Shown piece by piece: positions 48,969 through 62,096 of a stretch of 64,000 nucleotides of DNA. Source of the stretch: Boswellia sacra (Eukaryota > Streptophyta > Magnoliopsida > Sapindales > Burseraceae); the NCBI GenBank assembly GCA_013180625.2, contig SNVD02011551.1, forward strand, positions 1 through 64,000, given 5' to 3'. Both the position numbers and the translations under genes were made by a program. The stretch's first letter is position 1. Each line of letters begins with the position of its first letter. The notes beneath the pieces were generated by a model, which worked only from the letters and a program-made list of their open reading frames with translations, was not told the origin of the DNA and did no database searches.

Positions 48969-50571
48969 TATAGACGCTTGATTTTTAAGGCTTAATGATA
49001 AAGTGAAGATTAATGACAAGCAATGGAAATGATTGAAATGCCCTTGGAAGCCAAAGGAAGAAAGGCAAGAAGGAACCGACCAAAAGCTTTAAAAACTGAT
49101 GCATGAATTTGAAAAATCATGAAAATTAATCCAAGAGGAATATGATGATGAATCATATACCTTGTGAAGCTTCTGATGTCTAGTTTTCACATAATTTTAC
49201 GGATTATGAATTGGAGTTGAACTTAAAGAGTTATGTGCGATCAAACAGACGAAGGTTGAAGGAGGACTACATTGAAAAACACAAAACAAGGGGGATTGGT
49301 GGGCCACCGCTAGCTAGTGATTGTACGATAGCTGGCCGACTGTCTTACCATTGGCTAGTGATCCACCCACAGCTCACTGACCATGCCACTATCATTCGAT
49401 GATCCTCCCACAGTCGACCAACTATTCTCCATGTAATTTTGGAAAATTATAACACCAACCTTCCTTTTTTGTCTTCCTCCTTCCTTTTTTCAATCCAATG
49501 CTCAACTATATAAACCCCCTTGTCCTCACTTTTCAACACACATCAAAATCCTCTCTTTTCCTTCTTGAAGACACACTTAAGAGTTCAAGGAGTCTTTTCA
49601 GGTTTAAAGTTTTTAGGCATTCTATTGCTCTAAACCTGAAAAAAGTACATCTTGAGATCTTCTCAATCTAATTTTCTTCTTTATTTTCTTATTTAGAATA
49701 AGCATATTTAGGATTTATTTTTAGGCTTAGAAGCATGTTTAGGATTTTATTGAATTGCTTAACCCTTATTTGTTTCGCATGGCAAAGATGTGTGTCAAGA
49801 TAAGTCATCTTTCCCTCCTTTAATAGAAACATGCTCAAGAGTTTTTTTTTTTTACGAATGCTTAGAAGCATACCTAGGAGCACATGTTTAGAATCATGCT
49901 TAAGAGCACATGATTAAAATAATGCTCCAAAGACTTATGATTTTTTAAGCATGCTAGGAAATAGCATAAAATAGGCAACAATTGCTTTGATTGATAGAAA
50001 TGCCATATTGATTACTTGAATTAGGCTAGAATAGCGACGTTTGATATTGATTGATTGTATTAGCCTAGAAATGCCATTATTCACTATGATTATTATGAAT
50101 AGGCTAGAATTGCCATGCTTAGGTAGAATTACTATCATAAGAGATATCAAATCTAGGTAGATGTGCCATGATTCTAGATTATGACTTTGTATTAAATTTT
50201 AATTGACTGATTGATTTTATTTTGAATATGCCATGTTTAGAAATATAATTTTATGATGCCATGAAGTAATCGTGGACTCACATTGATGGTGAGGGACCAT
50301 TACTTAGAATGGATAGTTGAATGAATGAATATATGGTGGCGACGAATTCATTATCTATCGAGTCTCGATTTGATTATTTGTATTGAATATGCATGAATAT
50401 GCTTTTCATTATTGAATACTTGATTTATATGAATGTTATATTTAAAGTGTTAGAAGTAGAGTTTACTCTGTTGTGTTAGAAGTAGAGTTTACTCTATTGT
50501 TGAATAACGATTATTACAATCATCTTCCTAGCCCCCCATGTTTGCAAAGAAATGTAACTTTATTCTCCTCT
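48969..50571 (+). repeat. LTR, family 2, missing its 3' end
   Basis: It starts TATAGACGCTTG and follows the family to 'aactttattctcctc', where an inverted copy begins. The left boundary and the tandem arrays before it fit a 3' LTR of the plus-oriented element at 43784-48968. Confidence 0.75.
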
Positions 50572-52120
50572 TGTGAATGGGGCTTTCATCCAACCAGAGC
50601 ATTTGCAACCATGGCATTGTGTCAGATCCCCTTATGAGACTTAAGGGAACAAAAAAAAGCCATGGGCATGTCTGGAGAAATGGCATTGCCACCTAATTAT
50701 TCAATTGGGAATGAATGGGGGAAATCCGATCTCTCGCTTCGGGACCTAAACTATCCTCAGCCCTTCAGAGATGGGCTCAAGAAGTCAGATACGAGCCATT
50801 CGCCTCGCCCAGATCAAAATTCGGCCTCCATTATGGTATACCATATAAAAATAACTCATGTTGTTATACAATCCACTGATATTTGTTTTATGCACACATT
50901 GTTCATTCTATCTTCTTTAGACAAATAAGGTGATTTTCAATCATGACAATTGTATATTCATGCAAAGAAAGAGGGAGGAGAATAGAATTACATTTTCCTT
51001 TCAAACATGGGGGATAAGGGAGAGGATTACTTTATTTGTTCTTCAACAATATAATAAACTCTACTTCTAACACTTGAAATATCCATTCATTTGTAGCATT
51101 CGTTGCTTTATAAATTCAATATAAACATTCAAGTTGAAACTCGATAGATAACGAATTCCTCACCACCATATGTGAGTCGATTCAATGTCTATCAAACCTT
51201 TACGTACACATTCATGCATTCAATTATTACTATAAGTAATGGTCTCTCACCATCAATATAAGTCTATTATCACTTCATAATCATGGTATATTCATAGTAT
51301 ATTCATACATTCATAAATCAAATAATCAAAGCCATAATTTAGAATCATGGCACTTATGCCTAGATTTTGTATTTCTTATCATGGCATTCTAGCCTATTGC
51401 TATTATAGCATAATTCAATTGATTTAATTCTAAATATGGCAATTCCAGCCTAGCGTGGTTATCATGGCATATTCTAGCCTAACAAGGTTATGATGGCATA
51501 TTCTAGCCTAATTTAAGCAATCATGGCAAAACATGGCTATTCTAGCATATCTCAAACAATCAAAGCAAATCATGATATGCTAGGAAATACTCTTGCCTAT
51601 TCTATGCTAGGAAATAGTATTTCCTAGCATGATTCTAATCATGAGCTTGTAAACATGATTCTAAGGCATTCACAAAGAAAATAAGCCTCTAACAATGATT
51701 CTAGATAAAGGAGGGAAAGATGACTTTCCTCGATACTCATTTCCACCTTGCAAAACAAATAAAGGATTAAACAATTCTTTACAATTTTAAACATGATTCT
51801 AAGCATCAAAATAAATCCTAAGCATGCTTATTCTAAGCATAAATAAACCTAATTATGCTTATTCTAAAGCAAGAAAAGTAAAGAAGAAAAAAGGAGGGAG
51901 AAGATAGAATTGCTCTCAAGACATACCCTTTTCAAGTTTAAAGCTATATAAGATGCCCAAAAAATATTAAACTAGAAAAGACTCATTGAATTCTCAAGTA
52001 TGTCTTCAAGAGGAAGAGAAGATAATTTTGATGTGTGAGTAAAAGTGAGGAGAGAGGGTGTTTATAAAGTGAAGGGTTGAAGTTGAAAAAGGAATGAAAA
52101 AACAAAAAAGGAAGGTTTCA
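50572..52120 (-). repeat. LTR, family 2, inverted and missing its 5' end
   Basis: The plus strand starts TGTGAATGGGGCTTTCATC, the reverse complement of the family's 3' end. It runs back to the 'aaccttcc' region, so about 480 bases of the 5' end are absent. It makes a long inverted repeat with the LTR sequences on both sides. Confidence 0.75.
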
Positions 52121-52960
52121 ATTGAGATTCTAGATTATGGCTTTGTATTGAATTTTAATTGATTGATTGATTTTATTTTAAATAATTACCATGTTTAGGA
52201 GTATAATTGAATAATTATGATTGTATGATGCCATGAAATAGTGGTGGAATTACATTGATGGATCATCAGTTCGATGAATAATTAGAATGGTTAAACAAGT
52301 GCATGAACTTGAATGATGCTACAAAAAAGGCTTGACAGACATTAAATGGACTCACATATGATGGTGAGGAGTTCATTATCTATCGAGTCTCAAATTGAAT
52401 GTTTATATGACGTTTATAATATGCATGAATATGCAATGAATGCTACGAATGGTATGAATGCTCTATTTGAAGTGCTAGAGGTAGAATTTATTTTGCTTGT
52501 TGAAGAACAATTGTTGTAATCCTATCTCCTATTCCCCATGTTTGAAAAGAAAATGTAATTCTACTCTTCTCCCTTTTTCTTTATGTGAATATACAACTGT
52601 TGTTGATTGAATATCACTTTACATGCTTAAAGAAGATAAAATTGGAAATGTGCGCATAAAACAAACTGTATAATAATATAAGCTATTCTTACTTGGTATA
52701 CCCTAGTGGATGCTAGATTTAGACTCGGGCAAGGCGAGTGGTTCATACCTAACTTTTTGAACCCATTTTTGAAGGGATGAAGGTAGTTTAAGTCCTAAAA
52801 CAAGGGATCTAATTGCCCCCATTTATTCATAATTGAATAATTGGTGGTAACTCCATTCTCCAAACGTGCCCATGGCTCGTTTGTGTTCCCTTAAGTCTCG
52901 AAAAAGGCTTGACAAAGTGTCATGGTCACAAATGCTCTGGCGAGATGAAAGCCTCATTCA
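52121..52960 (+). repeat. LTR, family 2, 3' part
   Basis: It resumes at GATTCTAGATTATGGC, a position earlier in the LTR than where the copy at 48969-50571 stopped, and ends GCCTCATTCA. It is therefore a third LTR fragment and not the continuation of the first. Confidence 0.7.
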
Positions 52961-53345
52961 AACATTGATTGGTCAGGACTGCATCAAGATTGATACGAGT
53001 CAAAGATTCAGCAGCAATCTTTTGCTTTTTCAGGTATTTTTCTTTTAACCTTAATTTTTGCCTAAGTTGCCCTTTTTGGTTTTCAACTTAACGAGTTCAT
53101 TTTTCTTTTTTTTTTCTTTTTCTTTTTCATGGTCTAATTTTTGCCTAAGCCACTCTTTTAGGTTTTCAACTTAGCGAGCTCGCCCTAACTTTCACCTTAG
53201 TCACCCTTTTTGAGTTTTTAACTCAACGGGCTTTTCTTTATTTTTTTTCTCTGCTCTAACTTTTGTATAAGCTACCCTTTCGAGTTTTTAACTTAGCAGG
53301 CTTGTCTTAATTTTTTCTTGATTTTTGACTTAGCTATCTTATTAT
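52961..53345 (-). repeat. Minisatellite of Tat-like 3' region, minus orientation
   Basis: Reverse complement of the block at 43784-44136: 52961-53045 matches 44046-44136, and 'ttttgcctaagccaccctttt.ggttttcaacttagcgag' units follow at about 53050, 53135, 53185 and 53265. It marks the 3' non-coding end of the minus-strand element to its right. Confidence 0.8.
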
Positions 53346-54150
53346 TATTATTATTTTTTTTTTTTTAGATTTAGTTACAAGAGAGGCTGTCTATTCTAGC
53401 ACTACTTAAAGGAATAATTCCTATTATAGCCTTTGACTTCATACGAAGAGGAGACTTGAGAGACATTCTTCTTGGGTTGATTGGCTTTGAGTCATTCCAA
53501 ATACTCAAATTCATTGGCATTGTCCATGGTAAAGGTTGTAGCACATGAAAGTCGAGACCTACATTGCCTGTATGCCTTTGGTGGGTTTCACCCACAGTTC
53601 TTTTTATGATCCTACTAGACTGTGTTAGTAGTATGGACTTAAGCAGAGGATTGTGGATTCGCTGACTATTTTTTATCTTGGGAGACTGTTTATATTATTT
53701 GGAGCATGTGAGGGATTCTTGGCCATAGAAGACCATTGAAAGGAATATGTTCTGTGATCCTAACTTCAAGATGAATGATTGATGCAAAGGTTAGGTAACC
53801 CTTCAAGCTTCTATTCTTGATCCTACTGTTCGAGCCAAACAATGCCATGAGTGATATGGTGAACCTATTCATAGTCCAGCAAAGAGACAGAGGCAACATA
53901 GATATTTTCAATGTTAGCTTAGATGTTAAATGCTTTCCTTTTATTATCATGCAAAATAATGAGACTTTTCAAGGGTATATTTGTCTCCAAACAACTTAAT
54001 TTCATTCATAAAAGTTTAATCGTTGGTTCTTCGAACAATATATGCGCAATGAGACAACTCATGTCATTAATCAGCCATTTTTGGTTTTCTAATTAATTAT
54101 TTTTCCTCTCAAACTCTTTTCTTTTCTTCTTCTTTTTTCTTTTTTTTTTC
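53346..54150 (-). other. 3' non-coding region of gypsy element 3
   Basis: This lies between the pol stop and the minisatellite. It contains a short ATT run (53338-53352) and T-rich tracts (54116-54150). The open stretches (for example minus 53950-53690) show no recognisable domain. Confidence 0.4.
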
Positions 54151-55428
54151 TCACTTGCACACATAGTATTTCTTTAACCTATCCACGTTGATGGGCTCAA
54201 TGATCTGATTCCGTTATATGTTTAATAAGATAAAGGCTTCGTTGAACATGACCTTCCTCACAATAAATGGGCCCTCTCAGATAGGTTTGAATTTCCATCT
54301 TGGATCAAACACTACTGGCCTGACCCGCTTAAGGACTAGTTCCCCTTTTTAAAACCTTCTTGCCCTTATTCTCTTGTTAAAGGCTTGAGCAACCCGCTTC
54401 TAGTACAACTACATATGATATCTTGTCTTTATTATTTTCTTATCAATCAAAGCCAACTATTCACATCTATTTTGAATCCACTCCCCTTCAAAAATCTTTG
54501 CTTCTATCGAAACCCTTGCTGATTTCAATTCTAACTCAGTTGGTAGAACCGCTTTTGAACCATACACCAACGAGAAGCGTGTCACGCCTGTTGGGCTTTT
54601 AGGTGTCATTCTATAAACCCATAACACAAATAATAACTTCTCTACCCAATCTTTGTATGTCTACACTATCTTAGCCCACATCTTCTTGATGTTCTTATTT
54701 GCTGCTTCTACTTCTCCATTTACTTGTGGCTGATATGGAGACAACTTATGGGGCTCAATCCCATACTTCTCAAACAAGGCCTTAGTCTCAGCCTAGAAAC
54801 GAACTCCATTGTCAGTCATGACATCATATGGTACTCCAAATCTACATATAATATTCGTATTTGATGAACTTCGTCATCTACTTTGCCCCTAGTTTATTGT
54901 AGGACTCATCTTCTATCCACTTTGTAAAATAGTCAATCGCCACCACCACACATCGATGCTCATTAGAGGCTGACGACCTTATCTCGCCTATAATGTCAAT
55001 GCCCTATACAGTAAAAAGCCACAATGCTGTCATTCCTTGTAGCTCCAAGGGTGGTTGTTGAATCAAATTCCCATTGATCTGGCATTGGTGACATCTCTTC
55101 ACAAACTGATCACAATCTATCTTCATGGATAGCCAACAAAAGCCTTGCCTTACTATCTTCTTCGCAAGCATTAATCCATTCATGTGTGGCCCATATACTC
55201 CGCTATGAATTTCCTCCATGAGCTTCTTTCTCATCGACACATGTCAATTGCATTTCTTCTGGCGTTATCTTATACATCACTCCTTGATGACAAGTAAATT
55301 GTTGGGTCAACCTTTGTAGTACAACCCTGTCTTTCTCGTTTACCCATCTGGTACAATTTTGTCTTCTAAGTATCTCTTTAGATCATAGAAACATGGCTTC
55401 TCATCCACTTCAGAGTCCATTACATGGG
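54151..55428 (-). pseudogene. Integrase region of Tat-like gypsy element 3
   Basis: Minus strand. The HHCC zinc-binding domain is at about 55220-55070 (His in EEIHSGVYGPH, Cys in CHQC). The catalytic core follows: first Asp in VVVAIDYFTKW (about 54960-54925), second Asp in TDNGV (about 54822-54806), and the Glu in NGEVEAANK (about 54723-54697). The C-terminal region is at about 54352-54151, with KKGELVLKRVRPV, GPFIVRKV and INVDRLKKYYVCK before the stop at 54153-54151. Frameshifts and stops (near 55250, 54890, 54795, 54664 and 54283) make it inactive. It joins the RNase H part across the CACTA-like insertion. Confidence 0.85.
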
Positions 55429-57606
55429 GTTCACTGCAACAAATTAGATGTTCTACCACTTGCAGTTGACATGGTAGGAATATATTAACCACATGAAACT
55501 TACCTGTGGTCTATCCAAGAGTTGTTAAAAATCTCTAGTTTTTAACCACGTGCAAGAATGAGTTGTTAATTAGAAAAAAAAATAAGTTATAAAAAATAGA
55601 AATTAACTATGTAATTTTTCGTGCATGTGGTTAATATATTGTCATCGACATCTTGTAGTAAATGCATGTTGTCCAAAAAGTTAATAAAATAGTTCTTTGA
55701 CCACTTCCATGTGAAAGTGGTAGATTACCCCTAGCCATTTACAAAAGGCATCTTTTGAATTTAGCATTTATAAGATAGATAACATCTTTTGAATTTTATA
55801 ATAATATTTTTACAATATGAAAAAAGCCATGTACAATACTTAGTAACTTGAATATACAATAAGAATTTAAATTTATTTAAATAAATAAACCAAAATTTAC
55901 AAGTGTCTAAATATACATTATCCAAAAATCATATATAATTCAAATATATTTAAAATTTAAAATACACTTATACAACCATGAATCTGCAATCTAAACTTCA
56001 ATCTAGGAATGTCCTTAGCTTGGTGGTGTTCTTGTAAAGTTTAGAAACTGTCGCTTAATAAGAGTAACTGAAACCAATAGTCCTACGCTATTTTTAATTC
56101 CTGTATTAAAAAAAACAAATAAATATGCTCAGTCTATCGAATATACATACAACAAAATGATGTAAAAGCGATAAAAACAAGTTCCTTTGAATAGAAAATG
56201 TTCATATATGTTAATTAAGGCTAGTATTTACTTAACTAGAGTAATGCTATAGTAAGTTATGAGTTAGAAAGCTACTTTACAAAAGCCATAAAGGATCAAA
56301 ATTACTCATAATGAACAGACAAGGCTCTTTTTCAAATTACTACTCAACCCACTTAACCTAAATAACTATAGAGATTATTTAATAATTAATTAATCATATG
56401 TGAGAATTAACTAAGAAAAAGAGAACCCAAAGAAATTCCCTGTTTAGGAATTGAATGATGAGTAGCAATCTTGATTGAAGGAAGTAGTCAATTTTGATGT
56501 TCCTGAAATTGATAATCAAATCAAAATTGAAATTGATAATGATCACAACCTAATTTTCAACCAATATATCTTATTTGAATTTTTATTAACAAAAGTAAGA
56601 ACTGAAAATATAAAAATTAAATAAAAAAAGAGTTAATCTACATGAAGTTCAAAGGATGGATTTTCAGAATCTATAAGTATAAATTTCAATAATTATACTA
56701 GAAAGTTAAGGATTAAAACAAAGAAATTGAAAAACATCAGCCACCAACTTTTATTGAGCCATTTCCCACCACTATTAGCATTGTCACTAACATTGAACAT
56801 CTGTCACAGTTTCAATCTTAAGATTCCTTCTTCAAAATTAATCAAAAAATACACAAAAATAAACATATTAAGGGAAAAAGCTTAAATAACTGGTTTATAA
56901 ACAAATAACCTCAACAAGAGATGCAAATTCGCCTAAGAGAGAGCTTGGATCTATTTGAGAAAGTGAGACCAAGAAAGGTTAATGCATCTTAATAGAAATG
57001 GAAAATAAGAAAAAAAATGAATTCAAAGTGTGAAACTTGTTTTTGGCCTTGGACGTCTTCTCAGTTCTTCAGCACTCTTCTTTAGTCTTGCCTTTTTTTA
57101 TTTGATCTCTGCCTTGGTATTTGTGTGATAAGGTGGTTAAATTTTATGTGAGAGTTAGACTTTGTAAATTTTGATAATTCTTTGAAAAAATAAAGCAGAA
57201 AAATTTTGTAAACAAGCCGCCAAAAATTTTAGAATTTTAGTATGTATCTACCACTTGTAAATTAAGCTTAAGTGGTGTTAATATAAAAAAAAATTAACAA
57301 CTTCAATATCAAGTTGTGAATGATATAATTATTAACAACTTAGCCAAACCCATTGTAAATTAAAAAATGCGACAACGTGACACCTATTGCACATTGTTAA
57401 CTATAACATCATCAGCCATATCGTTTTGAAGTGGTTAAAGTACATATTTTACCACTTTCATATAAATACTCATTGTTGAATGAAGATTTTGAAAATTTTT
57501 TACAACATTTAAACATTGCATGTGGTGAATAATATTTTTCCACCACATGAATGTAAAGTATGTCTTAAAATTGTCGTGGTAAATTATTATTTTTCTTGTA
57601 GTGGTT
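55429..57606. repeat. 3-bp target site duplication GTT around CACTA-like element
   Basis: GTT lies at 55429-55431 and 57604-57606. With the insert and one copy set aside, the minus-strand pol frame continues without a shift, which confirms both boundaries. Confidence 0.85.
55432..57603. mobile_element. Non-autonomous CACTA-like element (2,172 bp)
   Basis: The right end is CTTGTAGTG (reverse of CACTACAAG) and the left end is CACTGCAAC, a slightly decayed version. A 3-bp TSD is present. Subterminal 'ctaccacttg' / 'aagtggt' motifs repeat in both orientations (about 55454, 55700-55725, 57247-57275, 57428-57460). No transposase or other ORF of note lies inside, so it depends on an autonomous CACTA. 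Its inner repeats differ from those of the large element, so it belongs to a different family. Confidence 0.85.
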
Positions 57607-58303
57607 TCATGTGGCAAGGACCCCATGCTTGTGATATCACTATTGGCCTCACCAATAGCTCCTGAGTACTCACCCAAACTGATGCCAAAGAAGCTAAAGC
57701 GTCAACCATCTGATTCTCATTTCTGGGAAGATAGGTGAAGGTACATTGCTCAAACCTCCTAATCAATCTTCTAATGTGCTCTAAATACAACTTTAACCTT
57801 CCTTCCCTTAGATCCCAATCTTTATTGGCTTGAGAAATGACTAACTTCATATCTCCCAACACTTTTATTTCATCGATGCCTATTACAATCACGATTTCTA
57901 ACCCAAAGGCACAGGCATCATACTTAGACTTGTTGTTAGTAACTCTAAACTCTAGCTTATTAGCGAAGGGAATGACTTCTTTAGTTGGTAGAACTAGAAT
58001 AACTCCTATTCCAACACTGTTTCTATTGACAACTCTGTCAAAGACCATCCTTCATCCCACCACCGAGATTATCCCCAGATGTTCATCTGGGAAATCCAAC
58101 TCCAATGGTTCATCATCATCGACTAGATTTGTGGCCAAGAACTCTGTAACTACTCTTCCTTTCACTACCTTCTTGGTGACACACTCAATGTCAATTTCTG
58201 ACAATTGGGCTGGCCATCTTGCTAGCTTTCCCACCAAAGATGGTTCTTCATAAAAATACTTCATTGGATCCTCTTTCAAGACATCCTTAATCTTGTGTAA
58301 CAT
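57607..58303 (-). pseudogene. RNase H region of Tat-like gypsy element 3
   Basis: Two minus-strand frames (58303-58052 and 58048-57587) join with one frameshift near 58050. The first covers the end of the RT-side RNase H (KLARWPAQLSEIDIECVTKK). The second is the additional RNase H typical of the Tat lineage: 'MVFDRVVNRNSVGIGVILV', 'NNKSKYDACAFGLEI', 'LGDMKLVISQANKDW', 'YLPRNENQMVDALASLASVW'. The first catalytic Asp-Gly is Asp-Arg. The RT that should precede is missing right of 58303. Confidence 0.85.
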
Positions 58304-58804
58304 AATTTTTATAAATTTTAAACATAAACATAACTAATAGTTTATACATTTAATATTTAACAAATATTTTGAAATCTATTGAAATATCTAAATTTAACAC
58401 AATATGAAAACATAAACAAAGTTTTCTATCCTACATCATTCAAAAGTCCATCTAAAGCATATTTAAGATAAATAATTAAAAATGTCCAATTATTGAAAGA
58501 TTCCTAACAACGAAACAGGACATTCTACAAGTCTTCCTTATATGCCTACCAAAATGTCATACTTGTACATACCTAAGAAAAAATACTATAATTTGTTATA
58601 TTTTATTATATTTTTTTATGTATCATAAATAAATTTACTAAATTATCGTTAATATTAACAAGTTAACTAGGTTAAATAGTTTTTTATATAATAAACACAA
58701 ACATGGTCCAATATCAAACTGGTTTTATCATGTTAACCCATTAACAACCTAATCTGATACTATTAAATCCAAAACATGTTTTTATCGAATGGGTTTATGC
58801 TGTG
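58304..58804. other. AT-rich spacer, nothing recognised
   Basis: Very AT-rich sequence between the truncated RNase H and the antisense gene copy. I see no gene, terminal repeats or similarity to other parts of the window. Confidence 0.3.
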
Positions 58805-61559
58805 TTAATGAGTCATATAAAATTTGCCATGTCTAATTTTGACACGGTCTAGTCCGGTCAATATCTCAGTAAGAATCAAGGAAGCTACTATGAAACTAGG
58901 TCCCATATAAAGTATGATGGTCACAAGATGTGGGTCTTGAAGACCATCTAGTGAAACCAATAGAAATTGTGTAAGAAGGTAAAACTGAAAATGGTGAAGC
59001 CAACTAGAAGATGTAGTATCCATTATTTCTAGTAGAGGCATGATGGAAGATAATATCACTTTGCCACCTCTCGTGTGAATACCCATAGTAGAATGTGGAA
59101 AGCTAAAGAAATCGGCAAGGTCAAATATCGATAGTGTCTTAATAGTGGGCAGAAGGATACTTTCAAAACTTGACGAATGAAAACCAAGTATGGCGAAGAA
59201 TTCCTTATGCAAGGAGCAAAGCTCTTTCCCATTCAAATGGAAGACATGATCACGAGAATCCCAAAAAGGTCGTGTAGTCCTTTGGAAATGGCATGTCAAG
59301 CTTCATATGTTAAAGGAATTTTAGGTTGTAAAGACCGCTAGACTCGAGTTATTTCCAATCATCATCCCTCAGAAGCTTCAAAAAAAGTGCAAGAACCGTG
59401 AGAGTATGCCTCAAACATGTTGAAAAGGACGAAGAGGGGCTGAAAAGTGTGAAAGAAAGCTTGAAAAATGAGAGAAGAAGTGTTGGAAAATGTGAAGAGA
59501 AATGGAGAGGGAATGCTCTTAAATAATGAAAACAAAAGGCAGAAAAGGAAGGTGGCATAGGAACCACTGGCAGGTAGTTGAAGGATTGTCAACGGATAGT
59601 CCCACCACTAGATGACAATGATATGACAACCAGCTAGCAGTCTGACCATCAGCAGCAGTACTTATGGTAAATAGCCCTCTGGCACCTTCCTTTAGCTAGT
59701 TTAGCCTTTTGACTCGTGTATCGGCGAGCAATTTTGAGTTCACGACTTCCAATTTTTGGAATTTTGTTTAGAATTGAATAAGTGATGATGTTGGAAATAT
59801 TTGAATAAATTTGGATGTAAATTGATCAAAATATGAACAGATTAAGAAGTAGTGTACAAAACTAAAATAGATGAATTTTCACTACGTTTTAGAAGCTTGT
59901 TCATATAGCTGATTGCTTTAATTGTATATCATGAAAATTCAAGCATAGAAGTTCATACATGGAAGGCAAATAAACAACAAAAGAAATCAACATGAAAGAG
60001 AAAGTCGATGGCGACAGTCCTCGCTCATCACTATTATCATCATCATTAATAAAGAAGGCAGCAACTTAAGCCTGAAGGCAGCTAATCTCTCACTCCAAAT
60101 AAGCATTCTCCTGACGACTTTTCTAAATCCAAGCAATGAGCATATAGTTAGAAAAAATATTAAGATATGAATCATGCATACATGAAGCAATAGAATATTG
60201 TTTTACCTAATACTGATGAGACATCTGCAAGACATATCTATGTGAAGCAACTTGCATCCAAAAAACACGCTCTATGAAAGATCGTGGTACTTGTATTGCA
60301 TTGCATTGCATTTCTTATGACTAACAAAAATCTGAAAAATAGCAAAAAAATTAAAGAAGACATTATTAGAAGACTCACCATAGTGGTATCATAAGGAATG
60401 AAAGGAACAGGCATGGTCGGATCCTTAGTGATCACATGACTGCCGATTTGTTTGCCAGCATTCCACGTGTAAACTACATTGTTGGGATAAAACTGAAGAT
60501 CACCGATCATATGACTAGTTGAAACAACTGGTGCTGGAGGAGAACGAGGTTGCTCAGTAGCAGCAACAACAGAGGCAAACATGCCTATATCAAATGAAGA
60601 AACTCTTGATCTCATTCCACGATAAGTAGAAGAGCTACCAATACAACTAGAAGAGCCATGACCTATAACAACAAAAGGCTAAGGAATCTCATCAACAATC
60701 TAACCTGGCCTAGTGTGAAGCATTGTGGCTCGACCCCACCCAGTATAAGAGATCATCATCCTAGGAAATGCAATATCCCTCAAAGGAATCCCAGCAGTAT
60801 AGTCTATCATCTCTAGCTCCATAGCCAAATCAGCATAATCAATCATCAGAACTAGTGGTAGAGGAGGAATCTAACAGTTGTCTAGACCCTTGTACCAATC
60901 CCAAATTTATCACTTAAGTACCATATCATATTGTCTAAGAATGGAAGAAGAATGCAGTAGCTAACATATGGTGCGACGACCCTCATAACGCTTGACCAAC
61001 TCTCAACGGGCCCCCACCACTCAAAATAAATGTGCAAAATAGAAATGTGGTAAGAGTGATGATCAAAATGGAATAAAAGAAAACTTATTGTAATGTCTTT
61101 ACCTTGCTCTAGGTCATCATATGAATGTAATCACGAAAGAAATCAAACTCATGAGACCTCTCTAGCTCCCCACAAGGTGTAGCCCCCCTTTTCATCCATG
61201 GAAAAAGTAGTCTTGACTAGCAGGAAGAGGAGATGGCAACAGGCCCAACTCTTAAGTCCACATCTATTATGAAAAAAAAATAGAATCAGAAATAGAATTC
61301 ATACAAAAGGGACATGAAGGTGTAAAAGAAAAGAAGTTACCAATCAATGGAGCAAAATCGATAATTGTAGTGATACCTCGACATACACTATCTAAAACAT
61401 AAAACAACTAGCTAAAAGAACATGACCCCAATCAAAGTCTCTCATTCCATCAAGATCCTAGAGTGCAAGAAGTAAAATCAAGAAGGTGGTGAAGGTGGTG
61501 TTCGATGCATTAGTAAAAAGCGTTGAACCAAGTAGATACATGATGAAGCCACGTGCATA
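58805..61559 (-). pseudogene. Second copy of the antisense PMD gene region, truncated by CACTA
   Basis: It is collinear with 44137-46660. The open segment 59299-58805 matches gene B (HVFHLNGKELCSLHKEFFAI; FFSFPHSTMGIHTRGGKVIL; AS.ILTEILTGLD), longer than in copy 1. 60615-60238 and upstream pieces match gene A (NNVVYTWNAGKQIGSHVITK; IPYDTTMVS). Stops occur throughout. The upstream exons of gene A, with the PMD core, are cut off at 61559 by the CACTA terminus; in copy 1 the same point (about 46653) is uninterrupted. Dead copy. Confidence 0.7.
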
Positions 61560-61574
61560 CACTACAAGAAAAAA

Positions 61575-61910
61575 TACCATATTTGGCGGTCTTAAAAACG
61601 CCACCAATGGCACCGCCAAATATGGTCAATTTAGCATATTTGGCGGTCATAAGACCGCCAAATATGCACGTGACTATACTTGACGGTTTTTGACCGCCAA
61701 GTATAAATAGCTTTAAAAAATTAAAAAAATATTACTTGATAGTTTTTAACCGCCAAATATACACCTAACTATACTTGGCGGTTTTTGGCCGCCAAGTATA
61801 ATAGGTTTAAAAATTAAAAAATATATACTTGACGGTTTTTGACCGCCAAGTATAATAGTTTCAAAAATTAAAAAAAATATACTTGGCAGTTTTTAACCGC
61901 CAAGTATTTT
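61575..61910 (+). repeat. CACTA subterminal palindromic repeats (GGCGGT/ACCGCC)
   Basis: 'catatttggcggtc' and 'tacttgacggtttttgaccgccaagtata' recur about every 60-70 bases; the latter is an imperfect palindrome repeated at about 61677, 61734, 61772, 61827 and 61878. The motif TTTGGCG is shared with the large CACTA at 10470, so the two are related families. These are likely binding sites for the TNPA-type protein. Confidence 0.8.
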
Positions 61911-61930
61911 ATATATATATATATATAATA
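61905..61930. repeat. (TA)n microsatellite
   Basis: Short TA run after the subterminal repeats. Longer TA runs occur at about 12954-12991 and 63793-63829. Confidence 0.8.
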
Positions 61931-62096
61931 GGTATCATTGTTAAATAATACAATTTTATAGCATTCTTTGTCCATACACTAATCTCATTGCAATGAGTAG
62001 AAATTGCAAGTTGAATGAAATTTATGTACAGCTTCCACCTTTAATTCATATTATATTGAAGACCACGAGAAGAAAACATTCATTCCAATAAAGCAT

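Noticed and set aside
50662..50928. 88-codon ORF starting MGMSGEMALPP
   Set aside because: It lies inside the inverted family-2 LTR and is broken in the other copies.
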